From: Sandaracinus amylolyticus
GTDB lineage: Bacteria; Myxococcota_A; Polyangia; Polyangiales; Sandaracinaceae
Reading direction: 5' to 3'
Assembly (NCBI RefSeq): GCF_021631985.1
Contig: NZ_CP070225.1
Span: forward strand, 3,472,001-3,536,000
Length of the DNA: 64,000 nucleotides
Below are positions 34,065-43,731 of the stretch, piece by piece (the first letter of the stretch is position 1; each line of letters opens with the position of its first letter). The translations under genes and the position numbers were made by a program. The notes under the pieces were generated by a model. The model was not told where the DNA came from, made no database searches, and worked only from the letters and a program-made list of their open reading frames with translations.

Positions 34065-34098
34065 GAGTGTTTCCTCGCACGAGACCCGAGATGCAGCG

Positions 34099-34128
34099 TT
34101 GACACCCCAGGCCCCCGCGACCTACACC
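34099..34128 (+). promoter_or_regulatory. Putative sigma-70-type promoter of the REC-GAF-HD-GYP gene
   Basis: A perfect TTGACA (34099-34104), an 18-bp spacer and TACACC (34123-34128). It lies in the 192-bp gap before the response regulator gene and predicts a leader of about 120 nt. Confidence 0.55.
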
Positions 34129-34256
34129 AGCGGCCCCACGCGATCGCTCTGTCCACCCAGTTCCTTCTCGGGCAAGATCCGTCACCCGAGGTCCACGAGG
34201 CCTCTCCCGCGCGTCTGGCGCGCGACGAGGGCCGCCGCTCCTCGGGCTCGCTGTCG

Positions 34257-35750
<1,494 letters not shown>

Positions 35751-35765
35751 GCGCCAGCCGGCGAG

Positions 35766-35842
35766 ACCGCAGAGAACGCAGAGAGCCGCAGAGATCGGAG
35801 AAGCATCTCTCCTCTCTGCGGCCCTCCGTGGCCCTCTGCGGT
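35766..35842. repeat. Intergenic imperfect inverted repeat with CGCAGAG units
   Basis: Left arm 35766-35794 and right arm 35813-35842 are complementary at most positions (ACCGCAGAG...CCGCAGAGA). Each arm carries repeated CGCAGAG/CTCTGCG units. It sits between two convergent genes and can form a long hairpin in both transcripts. Its composition differs from the surroundings. Dispersed repeats of this type are known in several deltaproteobacteria and planctomycetes. It may be a bidirectional terminator or a palindromic mobile repeat. Confidence 0.7.
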
Positions 35843-35854
35843 TGATCTCTCTGC

Positions 35855-37519
35855 TCAGCGCGGCGACGTCGTGACGTGCAGCTCGTAGTCGGCGCGGTTG
35901 CCGCGGCCGCCATCGCGCACGTAGACGACGTACCAGCCGGGCTCCACCACGCGCGCGACCGCTTCGCTCGACGCGCGACCGCGCGCTGCATCGAGCACGC
36001 GTGCGCGCGCATCGCGCAGCTCGAGATCGAGATCCGTGCGATCCGCGTCGCCGCCGCTGCCGCGGATCACGAGGCGCACCGAGAGCATCGAGCGGCGCTC
36101 GACGCGCACGCGGTACGCGCGGATCGCATCGAAGCCGGTGTCCGGGCGGTTCGCACCGCCGCTCGGTGCTGGCTGCGTGAGCCCGTCGATCTTGCCCTGC
36201 GCCGCTTCGCCCGAGCGAAGATCGAGCGGCCACGGCGCGATGTCGCCCTCGGGCAACACCGACGCCGGCTCGCCGGTGCGCGCGAGCATCGTGCGCACGC
36301 CCATCTCCGGCACGCGCCCGCTCGCGACGAGGAAGCGCAGGAACGTCGGCAGCGACGGGAACGCCCCGTCGAGCCGCGCGATCTCGATCATCGCCTGGAG
36401 CAGCGGGGCTGCGCCGAGCGCAATGCCATCGGCGTCGTCGTCGGGGAGCGTTCCGTCGCCGTCCGCGAGATCCCAGAGGATGCCCGCGACGCTCGTCTCG
36501 GAGCCGATGCCACGCGGGCCCATCGGCGTCTCGAGGCTCTCGTCGACGCGCATGCGCCCGTGCGGCGCGAGCCCGATGGTGTCGCGATACGCCGGCGCGC
36601 CGAGCACCGCCGTCGCGAACCACGTCGCACGCCCTTCCTCCCACGCGAGCCCAGGATCGATCAGCGCGCCGCGCGGATGCTGACCGCCCACCGACGAGTC
36701 GCCGGTGAGCCGATCCATCACGAAGTGACCGAGCTCGTGCAGCACGATCGCTTCGTCGTGCTCGTCGGTATCGCTCGTCGCCTGTGCGCCGGGATCACCG
36801 CCGAGCAGCTCCACGCAGAAGCGTCCCGATCCCTCGGGGCGCTCACCGCGGTAGTAGCTCCACTCGCGCGTCACGCCGCGATCCCAGTACGCGTAGACCG
36901 GCGGCAGCACGCGGCCCGACCACGCGCGCACGGTCGCGATGCCGCGATGCATGGTGTCGAGCAGGTGCAGCGCGCCCGCGAACGAGCCCTGGTGATCGCG
37001 CGCGACGACCGTGATCTCGCTCGCCGACGCCGGCACCCGCACCGCGTGGATCTGCGCGCCCTGCGCGTCGCGCGTGACGGTGACCTCGTCCTCCGCGGTC
37101 TGCGCGCGCACCTCGACGAGCGCCGCGTTGCCCGGTGCCTGCACCTCGAAGCGCCCGTCCGGCGTGGTGCGCGTCTGCACCAGCGCGCGCCCCTCGCGAT
37201 CGAGCACGCGGATGACGATGCCGCCCGACGGGCGCAGCTCGAGCTCGTTCGAGAGCCCGTGCGGCGTCGGCGTCCGCGCCTCGAACATCACCGAGCCACG
37301 CAGCGCGATCGGCGCGATGGACCGCACATCCACCACGCGCGCCGGGCTCGCGCCGCAGCTCGTGAGGATCGCGGCCAGCGCGGCGATGGTCAGCCGAACG
37401 GCAAGATGCGCTGAGGCAGACTCTCCGCGATACGACCGACCAGCTCGCTGAGATGCGAGCCGTCGCGGAGAAAATCGTAGTCCTCTGCGCGGACCAACAG
37501 CTTCCGAGAACGGTCCCAC
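35855..37519 (-). CDS. Putative zinc-metalloprotease-like lipoprotein
   Basis: The 554 aa frame from a GTG at 37519 is the only standard start in phase. The signal-like stretch VRLTIAALAAILTSC (lipobox LTSC, Cys 55) begins about 40 residues in. The real start may thus be a non-standard codon near 37393 at the stop of the kinase gene. A beta domain like the carboxypeptidase regulatory domain spans about 75-150. HELGHFVMDRL at 261-271 gives the HExxH zinc motif, and EEGRATWF further on may supply the third ligand. A C-terminal PPC-like beta-sandwich follows from about 450. It is probably an anchored periplasmic or surface peptidase; activity is unproven. Confidence 0.7.
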   Translation of the reverse strand: MGPFSEAVGPRRGLRFSPRRLASQRAGRSYRGESASAHLAVRLTIAALAAILTSCGASPARVVDVRSIAPIALRGSVMFEARTPTPHGLSNELELRPSGGIVIRVLDREGRALVQTRTTPDGRFEVQAPGNAALVEVRAQTAEDEVTVTRDAQGAQIHAVRVPASASEITVVARDHQGSFAGALHLLDTMHRGIATVRAWSGRVLPPVYAYWDRGVTREWSYYRGERPEGSGRFCVELLGGDPGAQATSDTDEHDEAIVLHELGHFVMDRLTGDSSVGGQHPRGALIDPGLAWEEGRATWFATAVLGAPAYRDTIGLAPHGRMRVDESLETPMGPRGIGSETSVAGILWDLADGDGTLPDDDADGIALGAAPLLQAMIEIARLDGAFPSLPTFLRFLVASGRVPEMGVRTMLARTGEPASVLPEGDIAPWPLDLRSGEAAQGKIDGLTQPAPSGGANRPDTGFDAIRAYRVRVERRSMLSVRLVIRGSGGDADRTDLDLELRDARARVLDAARGRASSEAVARVVEPGWYVVYVRDGGRGNRADYELHVTTSPR

Positions 37520-38028
37520 GATTCGAAGAACGCATCGTACCTGAGACTCAGGTCCTCGAGGTACGAGATCGGGATCGAGTCCTCGTAATCGCGGCCACGT
37601 CGTGCGATGTTGTCGCGACAGCTCGCCACCGAGCGCTGCAGGTAGACCAAGAGGTCCGGCGGACGCACATCGGCGAGGAGCTGCGACGCGAGCATCCGAT
37701 AGGTCTCGAAGTCGCGATCATCCATCGCGCCGCGCCCGTGCAGGTTCGCGGCGAAGATGTCCGCGTCTTCCCACGGCGTGCGATCCCAGATCGCGCTCGC
37801 CCCCTCGTCGATCACCCGGCGCGTGTCGATGATTCGTTGCGCGAGGAAACGCAATTGAGCGGGCAGCGCATATCGACGCATGTCGCCGTAGAAGTCGGCG
37901 AGATACGGGTTCGCTTCGGTGCTCTCGAAGAGGCCGGTGAACCCGAGGCACGCGACGAGTCGGTGGGTCAGCGTCGTCTTGCCCGAGCCGATGTTCCCCG
38001 CCACCGCGAGCAGGACCTGACCACCCAC
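37390..38028 (-). CDS. Deoxynucleoside kinase
   Basis: About 212 aa from a GTG at 38028, the usual family length. It shows the P-loop VAGNIGSGKTTLTHRL, the acceptor region DRTPWEDADIFAANL (family E/D-R-S-x-x-x-D), and the LID with Arg cluster CRDNIARRGRDYE. It phosphorylates purine or pyrimidine deoxynucleosides for salvage, like the bacterial dGK/dAK. The frame extends upstream to 38139 with no ribosome site. TAGCGT sits 7 nt before the GTG and could be a -10 element. Its 3' end overlaps the 130-nt upstream extension of the metalloprotease-like gene. Confidence 0.88.
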   Translation of the reverse strand: MGGQVLLAVAGNIGSGKTTLTHRLVACLGFTGLFESTEANPYLADFYGDMRRYALPAQLRFLAQRIIDTRRVIDEGASAIWDRTPWEDADIFAANLHGRGAMDDRDFETYRMLASQLLADVRPPDLLVYLQRSVASCRDNIARRGRDYEDSIPISYLEDLSLRYDAFFESWDRSRKLLVRAEDYDFLRDGSHLSELVGRIAESLPQRILPFG

Positions 38029-38058
38029 GCGGGTGACGCTAGCACGCCCTTCCCGCGA

Positions 38059-38088
38059 TTGACGCCACCGAGGAAACTCCCGTAGTCT
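38059..38088 (+). promoter_or_regulatory. Promoter of the FHA-GGDEF gene
   Basis: TTGACG (38059-38064), an 18-bp spacer and TAGTCT (38083-38088), a good sigma-70-type match. The predicted start is near 38095, giving a leader of about 95 nt. The leader contains a 6-bp stem-loop (GGCTCC 38132-38137 with GGAGCC 38146-38151). Confidence 0.6.
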
Positions 38089-38189
38089 CAATCCATGTCG
38101 CGGGGTCCCGGCGTGGGCCCGAGAGCGACGCGGCTCCAAAGGAACGGAGCCGAAGGGGTCTCGAACTGCAGGGGTCGTCAGGGCGCATC

Positions 38190-39077
38190 GTGCAGGACTC
38201 CGACATCAAGACGCGCGTCACGCCGCTCGAAGAGCTCAAGATCGGGAGTCGAGCGGGCAACGATTGTCTCGTCGTCATCTACTCGAGCGACGCGCGCCAG
38301 TTCGGCAAGCGGTACGTCCTCGAGCGAGACACGCTCACGATCGGTCGCGGACAGGAGAACGTCGTCGTCCTCGACAACGACTCCGTCTCGCGTCGCCACT
38401 GCCGCATCGAGCGCCGCAACACGTCTTGGTACGTCGTCGATCTCGACTCGACGAACGGCACCTACGTCAACGACGACCTGGTCAAGGAGTACCAGCTGCG
38501 TCGAGGCGACCAGGTGAAGATCGGCGACACGATCATGAAGTACCTGAGCGGCGCCGACGTCGAGGCCCAGTACCACGAGACGATCTATCGGATGACGATC
38601 GTCGACGGGCTGACCGGCGCGCACAACAAGCGCTATCTGCTCGAGACGCTCGAGCGAGAGATCCCGCGCTCGCGTCGCCACGCACGGCCGCTCTCGGCCG
38701 TGATGTTCGACATCGATCACTTCAAGAAGATCAACGACACCTACGGCCACCTCGCGGGCGACTACGTGCTCAAGGAGCTCGCGACGCTCGTGAAGAGCCG
38801 GCTGCGCCCCGACGACATCTTCGCGCGCTACGGCGGCGAGGAGTTCTGCGCGCTGCTCCCCGAGACGCCGGTGCCCGGCGCGGGCGCGATCGCCGAGGAC
38901 CTCCGTCGTCGCGTGCAGGAGCGTCGCTTCACGTTCGAGAACGAGGTGATCCCGGTGACCGTCTCGCTCGGCGCCGCGGAGCTCGCCTCCGAGATGGACG
39001 TGACCGCGTTCCTCAAGGCCGCGGACGAGAAGCTCTACGAAGCGAAGCGCAGCGGCCGCAACCGCGTGTGCATCTGA
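38190..39077 (+). CDS. FHA-GGDEF protein, probable diguanylate cyclase
   Basis: The 295 aa protein from a GTG has an FHA domain at about 40-115 (LTIGRGQENVVVLDNDSVSRRH and STNGTYVND) and a GGDEF domain at about 130-290. The catalytic motif is YGGEEF near residue 214. FDIDHFKKINDTYGH gives the metal and substrate site. RPDD, just upstream, fits the RxxD product-inhibition site. It should make c-di-GMP from two GTP, with the FHA domain tethering it to a phospho-Thr protein. It lacks a membrane anchor. The PP2C phosphatase gene follows 278 bp downstream. Confidence 0.93.
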   Translation: MQDSDIKTRVTPLEELKIGSRAGNDCLVVIYSSDARQFGKRYVLERDTLTIGRGQENVVVLDNDSVSRRHCRIERRNTSWYVVDLDSTNGTYVNDDLVKEYQLRRGDQVKIGDTIMKYLSGADVEAQYHETIYRMTIVDGLTGAHNKRYLLETLEREIPRSRRHARPLSAVMFDIDHFKKINDTYGHLAGDYVLKELATLVKSRLRPDDIFARYGGEEFCALLPETPVPGAGAIAEDLRRRVQERRFTFENEVIPVTVSLGAAELASEMDVTAFLKAADEKLYEAKRSGRNRVCI

Positions 39078-39321
39078 TTCCGACTCACTCGCGACGGTGA
39101 GCGCGAACGGGCGCGCACACGTGCGTGAACAGTGCGCCGCCCGGTGGGGTGTCCGCATTCCAGGGGCTGGTGCGCTGGCCAGCATTCCGGGGTCGAAAGG
39201 CTCCGATTCGCTCCTGCAATCGCCTGGGCCCTGCGCGTTGTGGCACACGCGCCCACGGTCGCGCCGAAAATGCAAGCAGGAGATGCCTGGGCTTCGAATC
39301 GCGAGTCGCCCACTGGTGACG

Positions 39322-39337
39322 TGGCACACCTGTCGCT
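39322..39337 (+). promoter_or_regulatory. Sigma-54-like promoter upstream of the PP2C gene
   Basis: TGGCAC-N5-TCGCT has GG and GC exactly 10 nt apart, as RpoN promoters need, and lies 18 nt before the ATG. The -12 element is one base off TTGC. In the rest of the gap 39078-39355 I see nothing else. Confidence 0.35.
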
Positions 39338-39355
39338 AGGTGTGGCTCGAAGCCC

Positions 39356-40102
39356 ATGCGCGTCATCAGCCACGCCAGCACCCACGTCGGTCGCCGCGAC
39401 AACAACGAAGACGCGTTCTGTGCAGACGACGCGGCCGGCCTCTACGTCGTGGCCGACGGGATGGGCGGGTACGAGGGTGGCGAGGTCGCGTCACGCACGG
39501 CCGTCGACACGTTGCGCAAGTACTTCGCGCGCATGACGCCCGACGGCGGGCTCGGCCTCGAGGACGCGACCGACGATCACGCGCTGGCGCGAGGGCGCAT
39601 GGACCTGGCGCTGCGCATCGCGCACCGCGAGATCTGCCGCAAGAAGGTCGGCCTGCTCGCGCAGATGGGCTCCACCGTCGCGTCGGTCGTGCTGCAGCAG
39701 GGACACGCGCTCATCTCGCACGTCGGCGACAGCCGCGTGTACCGGATGCGCGGCGGGATCCTCGAGGCGATGACGCGCGACCACTCGCTCTACGCCGAGA
39801 TGGAGGCCGCAGGGCGCATGTCGCTCCCGCCGCGGCACCAGTGCAGCTTCCAGCACGTCATCACGCGCGCCCTCGGTGTGCCGGGCGACTCGCGCCCCGA
39901 CCTGCGCATCGAGCGCGCGCAGATCGGCGATGTGTTCGTGATCGCGAGCGACGGTCTCACCGACGTGCTCGAGGACGAGCAGCTCGCGGGCTGGGTGCTG
40001 ATCGAGCCCGCGGAGACGCTGACCGAGCGACTGGTCGAGGCCGCGCTCGGCGCGGGCGCGCACGACAACATCACAGTCGTGGTCGCGCGCGTCGTCGGGT
40101 AG
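39356..40102 (+). CDS. PP2C-family protein phosphatase
   Basis: The 248 aa protein has the full PPM/PP2C motif set: RRDNNEDAF, VVADGMGGYEGGE, MGSTVASVVL, SHVGDSRVYRMR, IASDGLTDVL and AHDNITVVVARV. The Asp residues that hold the two Mn/Mg ions are all present. It is a cytoplasmic phospho-Ser/Thr phosphatase with no membrane or sensor domain. It probably counters Hanks kinases such as the one at 26566. Its closeness to FHA-GGDEF suggests it erases the marks that recruit that cyclase. The small membrane-protein gene follows 47 nt later. Confidence 0.94.
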   Translation: MRVISHASTHVGRRDNNEDAFCADDAAGLYVVADGMGGYEGGEVASRTAVDTLRKYFARMTPDGGLGLEDATDDHALARGRMDLALRIAHREICRKKVGLLAQMGSTVASVVLQQGHALISHVGDSRVYRMRGGILEAMTRDHSLYAEMEAAGRMSLPPRHQCSFQHVITRALGVPGDSRPDLRIERAQIGDVFVIASDGLTDVLEDEQLAGWVLIEPAETLTERLVEAALGAGAHDNITVVVARVVG

Positions 40103-40149
40103 GGAACGCGCGCCTGGCATACGCGGGGCAGGCCGCGCATTTAAGAACC

Positions 40150-40509
40150 ATGAGCCTGATCATCTCGTGGGTGGCGCTGACGCTGTCGTTCTGGGTCGCC
40201 TCGCTGCTGTTGCCGGGCTTCAAGATCAAAGGCGGCGTCGGGAGCCATTTCGTCGTGTCCGCGGTGTTCGGCACGCTCAGCTTCTTCCTCGGCTGGGCGC
40301 TCTTCACCGCGATCGGGATCGGCACGCTGGGCATCGGCTTCCTCTTCCGATTCCTGACGCAGCTGGTCGTCGCCACGATCCTGCTGCTCGTGACCGACAA
40401 GCTCAGCAAGCGGCTGACGATCGACAAGGCGAGCACCGCGTTCCTCGCCGCGCTGATCACCGCGGTGATCGGCACCGGCGCCGAGCAGGTGCTGCACCGC
40501 GTGCTCTGA
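40150..40509 (+). CDS. Phage-holin-superfamily-IV-like small membrane protein
   Basis: The 119 aa protein has four transmembrane helices filling nearly the whole chain (SLIISWVALTLSFWVASLLL, VVSAVFGTLSFFLGWALF, FRFLTQLVVATILLLV, AFLAALITAVIGTG). LLPGFKIKGG after the first helix is typical of the PF04020 family. It is not part of a prophage here. The family is widespread with no firm role. The ATG follows TTAAGAACC without a clear ribosome site. It may be co-transcribed with the PP2C gene. Confidence 0.82.
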   Translation: MSLIISWVALTLSFWVASLLLPGFKIKGGVGSHFVVSAVFGTLSFFLGWALFTAIGIGTLGIGFLFRFLTQLVVATILLLVTDKLSKRLTIDKASTAFLAALITAVIGTGAEQVLHRVL

Positions 40510-40525
40510 GGCCAGCGAGGCCTGA

Positions 40526-41656
40526 TCAGCCGAAGTCGCGGCGGATGCGCAGCAGATCCGCGAGCGAGTGCGTCGCGCGCAGCGCGTCGTACGTCGGGTC
40601 GAGCACGAGATCGTCGTCGCGCAGCTGACCCGACTGATAGCCCGCGAGCATCGCGGACCACCACGCATCGACGTCGGCCTGCGCAGGGACTGCGCTCTCC
40701 TGCGCGGGCCACGGCAGCGGGATCAGGATCTCGCCGGCACGCGCAGCCGCGAGGATCGCGTCGCGAGCGCTCTGGTCCTCGGGGTCGCGCGACTGCGGCT
40801 CGAGGTTGTCGAGCGCGCGCATCAACGACTCGCGCAGCTTGCCCTCCGGCACCGTCGGGAGCGCGCGCGCGATCACGTACGCGACGCGCGACGGAGTCGT
40901 CCCGCGCTGCTCCCAGACCTGCTCCGGCGTGCGCTTCGCGAGGCGCCCTCCGCTCTCTGCAATCGCGTCGAGGTCACCGAGGATCGATGCGATCTTCAGC
41001 GCCTCCCAGTCCGCCCACGGGATCGCGGGCACGCAGCGCGCGCCCCGCAGGTACGACGCGAGCGCTTCCTCGGGACGCCCCGCACGACGCAGCGCATGGC
41101 CGACGGTCACGTGCGCGATCGAGACGTCGGGCTCGATCTCCACGTGGCGCTGGCCCTGGCGCAGGTACTTGTCGAGATCGAAGGGCGTGCCGTTCTCCGT
41201 CGTCCACTCGTTCACGCAGAGCCGGCACCAGCCATCGAACGTGCGATGGACGAGGCGCACCTCGCCGCTGTCGGGGTCATAGTCGACGATCGGCCACGTG
41301 TCGGCGACCGGCGCGGCGCTGCGATCGAACGCGAGCACGGTGCCGTGCTCGGTGCGATGGAAGGGCAGCAGCAGATCGGGATCGAGGAACGACGCGGCGC
41401 GCTGCGACGCGACCTCCTTGAGCGCCGCCTCGATCGTCGCGCCAGGCCCGGGCGCCGCGGTGAGCAGCGTCCCCGCGGGCGTGACCGCGCCGTTGAAGCG
41501 ACCGAGCACGAGCCGTAGGTCCGCGGGGAGCGGCGAGCCCACGTGGTGCTCGATCGCCTGGATGTCTCGCGCCTGCGCCGGAGGCTGCAGCGCGAGCCCG
41601 GTCTGCTCGCGGTGGTCCTCCATCCAGCGCACGAACTCTCGCACTCCCCGATGCAT
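40526..41656 (-). CDS. SMI1/KNR4 (SUKH) domain protein
   Basis: The 376 aa protein has a SUKH-type domain at about 25-165: AIEHHVGSPLPADLRLVLGRFNG, then LLPFHRTEHGTVLAFDRS and the closing WCRLCVNEW. The rest is a helical repeat region with a TPR-like unit (VTVGHALRRAGRPEEALASYLRGA). SUKH proteins are often immunity proteins against nuclease toxins but also occur as housekeeping scaffolds. No toxin gene is next to it. TAGACT lies 9 nt upstream of the ATG. It is probably cytoplasmic. Confidence 0.82.
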   Translation of the reverse strand: MHRGVREFVRWMEDHREQTGLALQPPAQARDIQAIEHHVGSPLPADLRLVLGRFNGAVTPAGTLLTAAPGPGATIEAALKEVASQRAASFLDPDLLLPFHRTEHGTVLAFDRSAAPVADTWPIVDYDPDSGEVRLVHRTFDGWCRLCVNEWTTENGTPFDLDKYLRQGQRHVEIEPDVSIAHVTVGHALRRAGRPEEALASYLRGARCVPAIPWADWEALKIASILGDLDAIAESGGRLAKRTPEQVWEQRGTTPSRVAYVIARALPTVPEGKLRESLMRALDNLEPQSRDPEDQSARDAILAAARAGEILIPLPWPAQESAVPAQADVDAWWSAMLAGYQSGQLRDDDLVLDPTYDALRATHSLADLLRIRRDFG

Positions 41657-41787
41657 GACCGCGGGAGTCTACTACGACGGCTCGGAATCCCTGGCAGTGA
41701 GCCGACCTTCCCTCGTCACGTCGCACACGAACGCACGGTGGCGCACTTTCTGGCCGTCTCCGGACGGGGCGCGCTAGCATCGCCGCG

Positions 41788-43722
41788 ATGCGACGGGCCC
41801 TGGGACTCGTGTGCCTGCTCGCGCTCGCAGGCGCGCCTTGCTGGTCGGGGCGCGCGCGAGCGCAGGAGGCGGAGCCAGCGGAGGACGCGATCCCCGGCGT
41901 CGAGGGCGAGGAGTCGCCCGAGCTGAGGGCCCTGCGCCTCGCCGAGCTCGAGATCTTCGGTCGCGATCAGGCGATCGTGGAGATCACGCCGCAGATGCCG
42001 CGTCCGGTGCGGCTGAGCGTGCCCGACGCGCTGACGAGCGATGCGCCGATGGCGCGCACCGAGTCCGGCGCGACCGGGCGCGCGCGCGATCTCTCGTGGC
42101 TCGAGGGGCTCACGCTGCCGGACATCCCGGTGCGCTGGGACGAGCGCGTGATCCGCTACCTCGAGTTCTTCCGCGACGATGCGCGCGGACAGCAGCTCAT
42201 CCGGAGCTGGATGCGTCGCCTCGATCGGTTCGGGCCGACGATCCGCCAGACCCTGCGCGAGCAGGGGCTGCCGGAGGATCTGATCTACGTCGCGATGATC
42301 GAGAGCGGGTTCGATCCGCGCGCGCGCTCGGGCGCCGGCGCGGTCGGGCTCTGGCAGTTCGTGTCGCGCACCGGCGCGGAGTACGGGCTCACCCAGGATC
42401 ACTGGGTCGACATGCGCATGGATCCCGCGGCGTCGACGGGCGCGGGCGCGCGCTACCTCGGCGCGCTGCAGCGTCGGTTCGGCACGTGGGAGCTCGCGTT
42501 CGCCGCGTACAACATGGGCTACGGCGCGCTGCTGCGATCGATCCGCAAGTACGACACCAACGACTACTGGGAGCTCTCGCACCTCGAGGCCGCCCTTCCC
42601 TTCGAGACCTCGCTCTACGTCGCGAAGGTGATGGCGTGCGCGATCGTCGGGCGGAACCCCGAGCGCTTCGGGGTCGGCGACATCGTCCGCGAGGATCCGA
42701 TCGCGATCGACGTGGTCGAGGTGCCGGGCGGCACGTCGCTCGGTCCGATCGCGCGCGCCGCGGGCACGACGGTCGAGGAGCTGCATCGGCTGAATCCCGC
42801 GCTGCGTCGGGATCGATGTCCGCCCGGCAGCGAGCGCGTGCCGGTGCGCATCCCGGGGGGCGCGCGCACCGCGTTCGAGCGCGCGTGGGCGCGCATCCGC
42901 CCGAGCGATCCCGTCGAGCGCAGCCACGTGGTGCGCTTCGGCGAGGATCTCGCGGCGATCGCGCGGCGCCACGGCGTGACCGAGCGCGAGCTCCGCGAGA
43001 TGAACGAGCTCGCGGAGGAAGATCGCGTCGGCGTCGGGCTCGCGATCGTCGTGCCCGCGACGACGGTGCGCGCGAGCGAGCGCGCGAGCGACCCGCCGGT
43101 GATCGCGATCCCGCCAGGCACGTTCGAGTACGCCGATCGACGTCGGGTGTTCTATCGCGTGCAGCGCAGCGATGAGCTGCGCGAGATCGCGCGGTTCTTC
43201 GGCGTGACGCTCGACGAGGTGCGGCAGTGGAACGCGATCGATCCGCGCGCCGCGCTGCAAGAGGGCATGTTCCTCCAGCTCTTCGTGCCGACGCGGATCG
43301 ATCTCGGTCGCGCGATCGTGATGAGCGCCGAAGAGGTGCGCACGATCGTGATCGGGAGCGAGGAGTTCTACGAGCACCACGTGCGTCAGGACGGGCGCGT
43401 GCGGCTTCGTTATCGCGTGCGCACGGGCGACACGTTGTCGGAGATCGCGGAGCGCTTCGGGCTCTCGACGGGATCGATGGCGCGCATCAACCAGATCGCG
43501 CGCGAGGCCACGCTGCGCGTCGGGCAGGAGCTCGTCGTGTACTGCGAGCCCGCGCGCGTGCCCGCGGAGCTGCGCGATCAGATCTCGAGCGAGCCGGTCG
43601 TGGCGCAGGCCGAGACCGAGGTCGAGGGCGAAGAGGCCGAGACCGAAGAGCCGGAGGCCGAAGAGGCCGAGGAGCCCGAGGCCGACATCGAAGCGTCCGC
43701 GGAGGCCGATCCCGCGGGCTAG
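41788..43722 (+). CDS. MltD-like lytic transglycosylase with LysM repeats
   Basis: The 644 aa exported protein (signal MRRALGLVCLLALAGAP, Ala-rich cleavage near RARAQ) has an SLT domain at about 130-275. The catalytic Glu is in MIESGFDPRARSGAGAVGLWQF, and AFAAYNMGYGALLRS follows. Four LysM-like units follow at about 310-350, 378-420, 450-495 and 545-590, the last (RYRVRTGDTLSEIAERFGL) the clearest. The C-terminus is an acidic Glu/Ala repeat. It cleaves peptidoglycan with 1,6-anhydro product formation. TAGCAT lies 7 nt before the ATG. Confidence 0.93.
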   Translation: MRRALGLVCLLALAGAPCWSGRARAQEAEPAEDAIPGVEGEESPELRALRLAELEIFGRDQAIVEITPQMPRPVRLSVPDALTSDAPMARTESGATGRARDLSWLEGLTLPDIPVRWDERVIRYLEFFRDDARGQQLIRSWMRRLDRFGPTIRQTLREQGLPEDLIYVAMIESGFDPRARSGAGAVGLWQFVSRTGAEYGLTQDHWVDMRMDPAASTGAGARYLGALQRRFGTWELAFAAYNMGYGALLRSIRKYDTNDYWELSHLEAALPFETSLYVAKVMACAIVGRNPERFGVGDIVREDPIAIDVVEVPGGTSLGPIARAAGTTVEELHRLNPALRRDRCPPGSERVPVRIPGGARTAFERAWARIRPSDPVERSHVVRFGEDLAAIARRHGVTERELREMNELAEEDRVGVGLAIVVPATTVRASERASDPPVIAIPPGTFEYADRRRVFYRVQRSDELREIARFFGVTLDEVRQWNAIDPRAALQEGMFLQLFVPTRIDLGRAIVMSAEEVRTIVIGSEEFYEHHVRQDGRVRLRYRVRTGDTLSEIAERFGLSTGSMARINQIAREATLRVGQELVVYCEPARVPAELRDQISSEPVVAQAETEVEGEEAETEEPEAEEAEEPEADIEASAEADPAG

Positions 43723-43731
43723 ACTCCGCGC

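Noticed and set aside
38095-38517. Small plus-strand frame starting just after the promoter at 38059-38088
   Set aside because: Ser/Thr/Arg low complexity in the wrong frame through the FHA domain; the promoter serves the FHA-GGDEF gene.
39097-39339. Small frames on both strands between FHA-GGDEF and PP2C
   Set aside because: No ribosome sites or domains; three overlapping frames in different phases indicate noncoding DNA.
40150-40509. Prophage remnant suggested by holin-like genes here and at 23810
   Set aside because: No other phage genes nearby; both families are common chromosomal membrane proteins.
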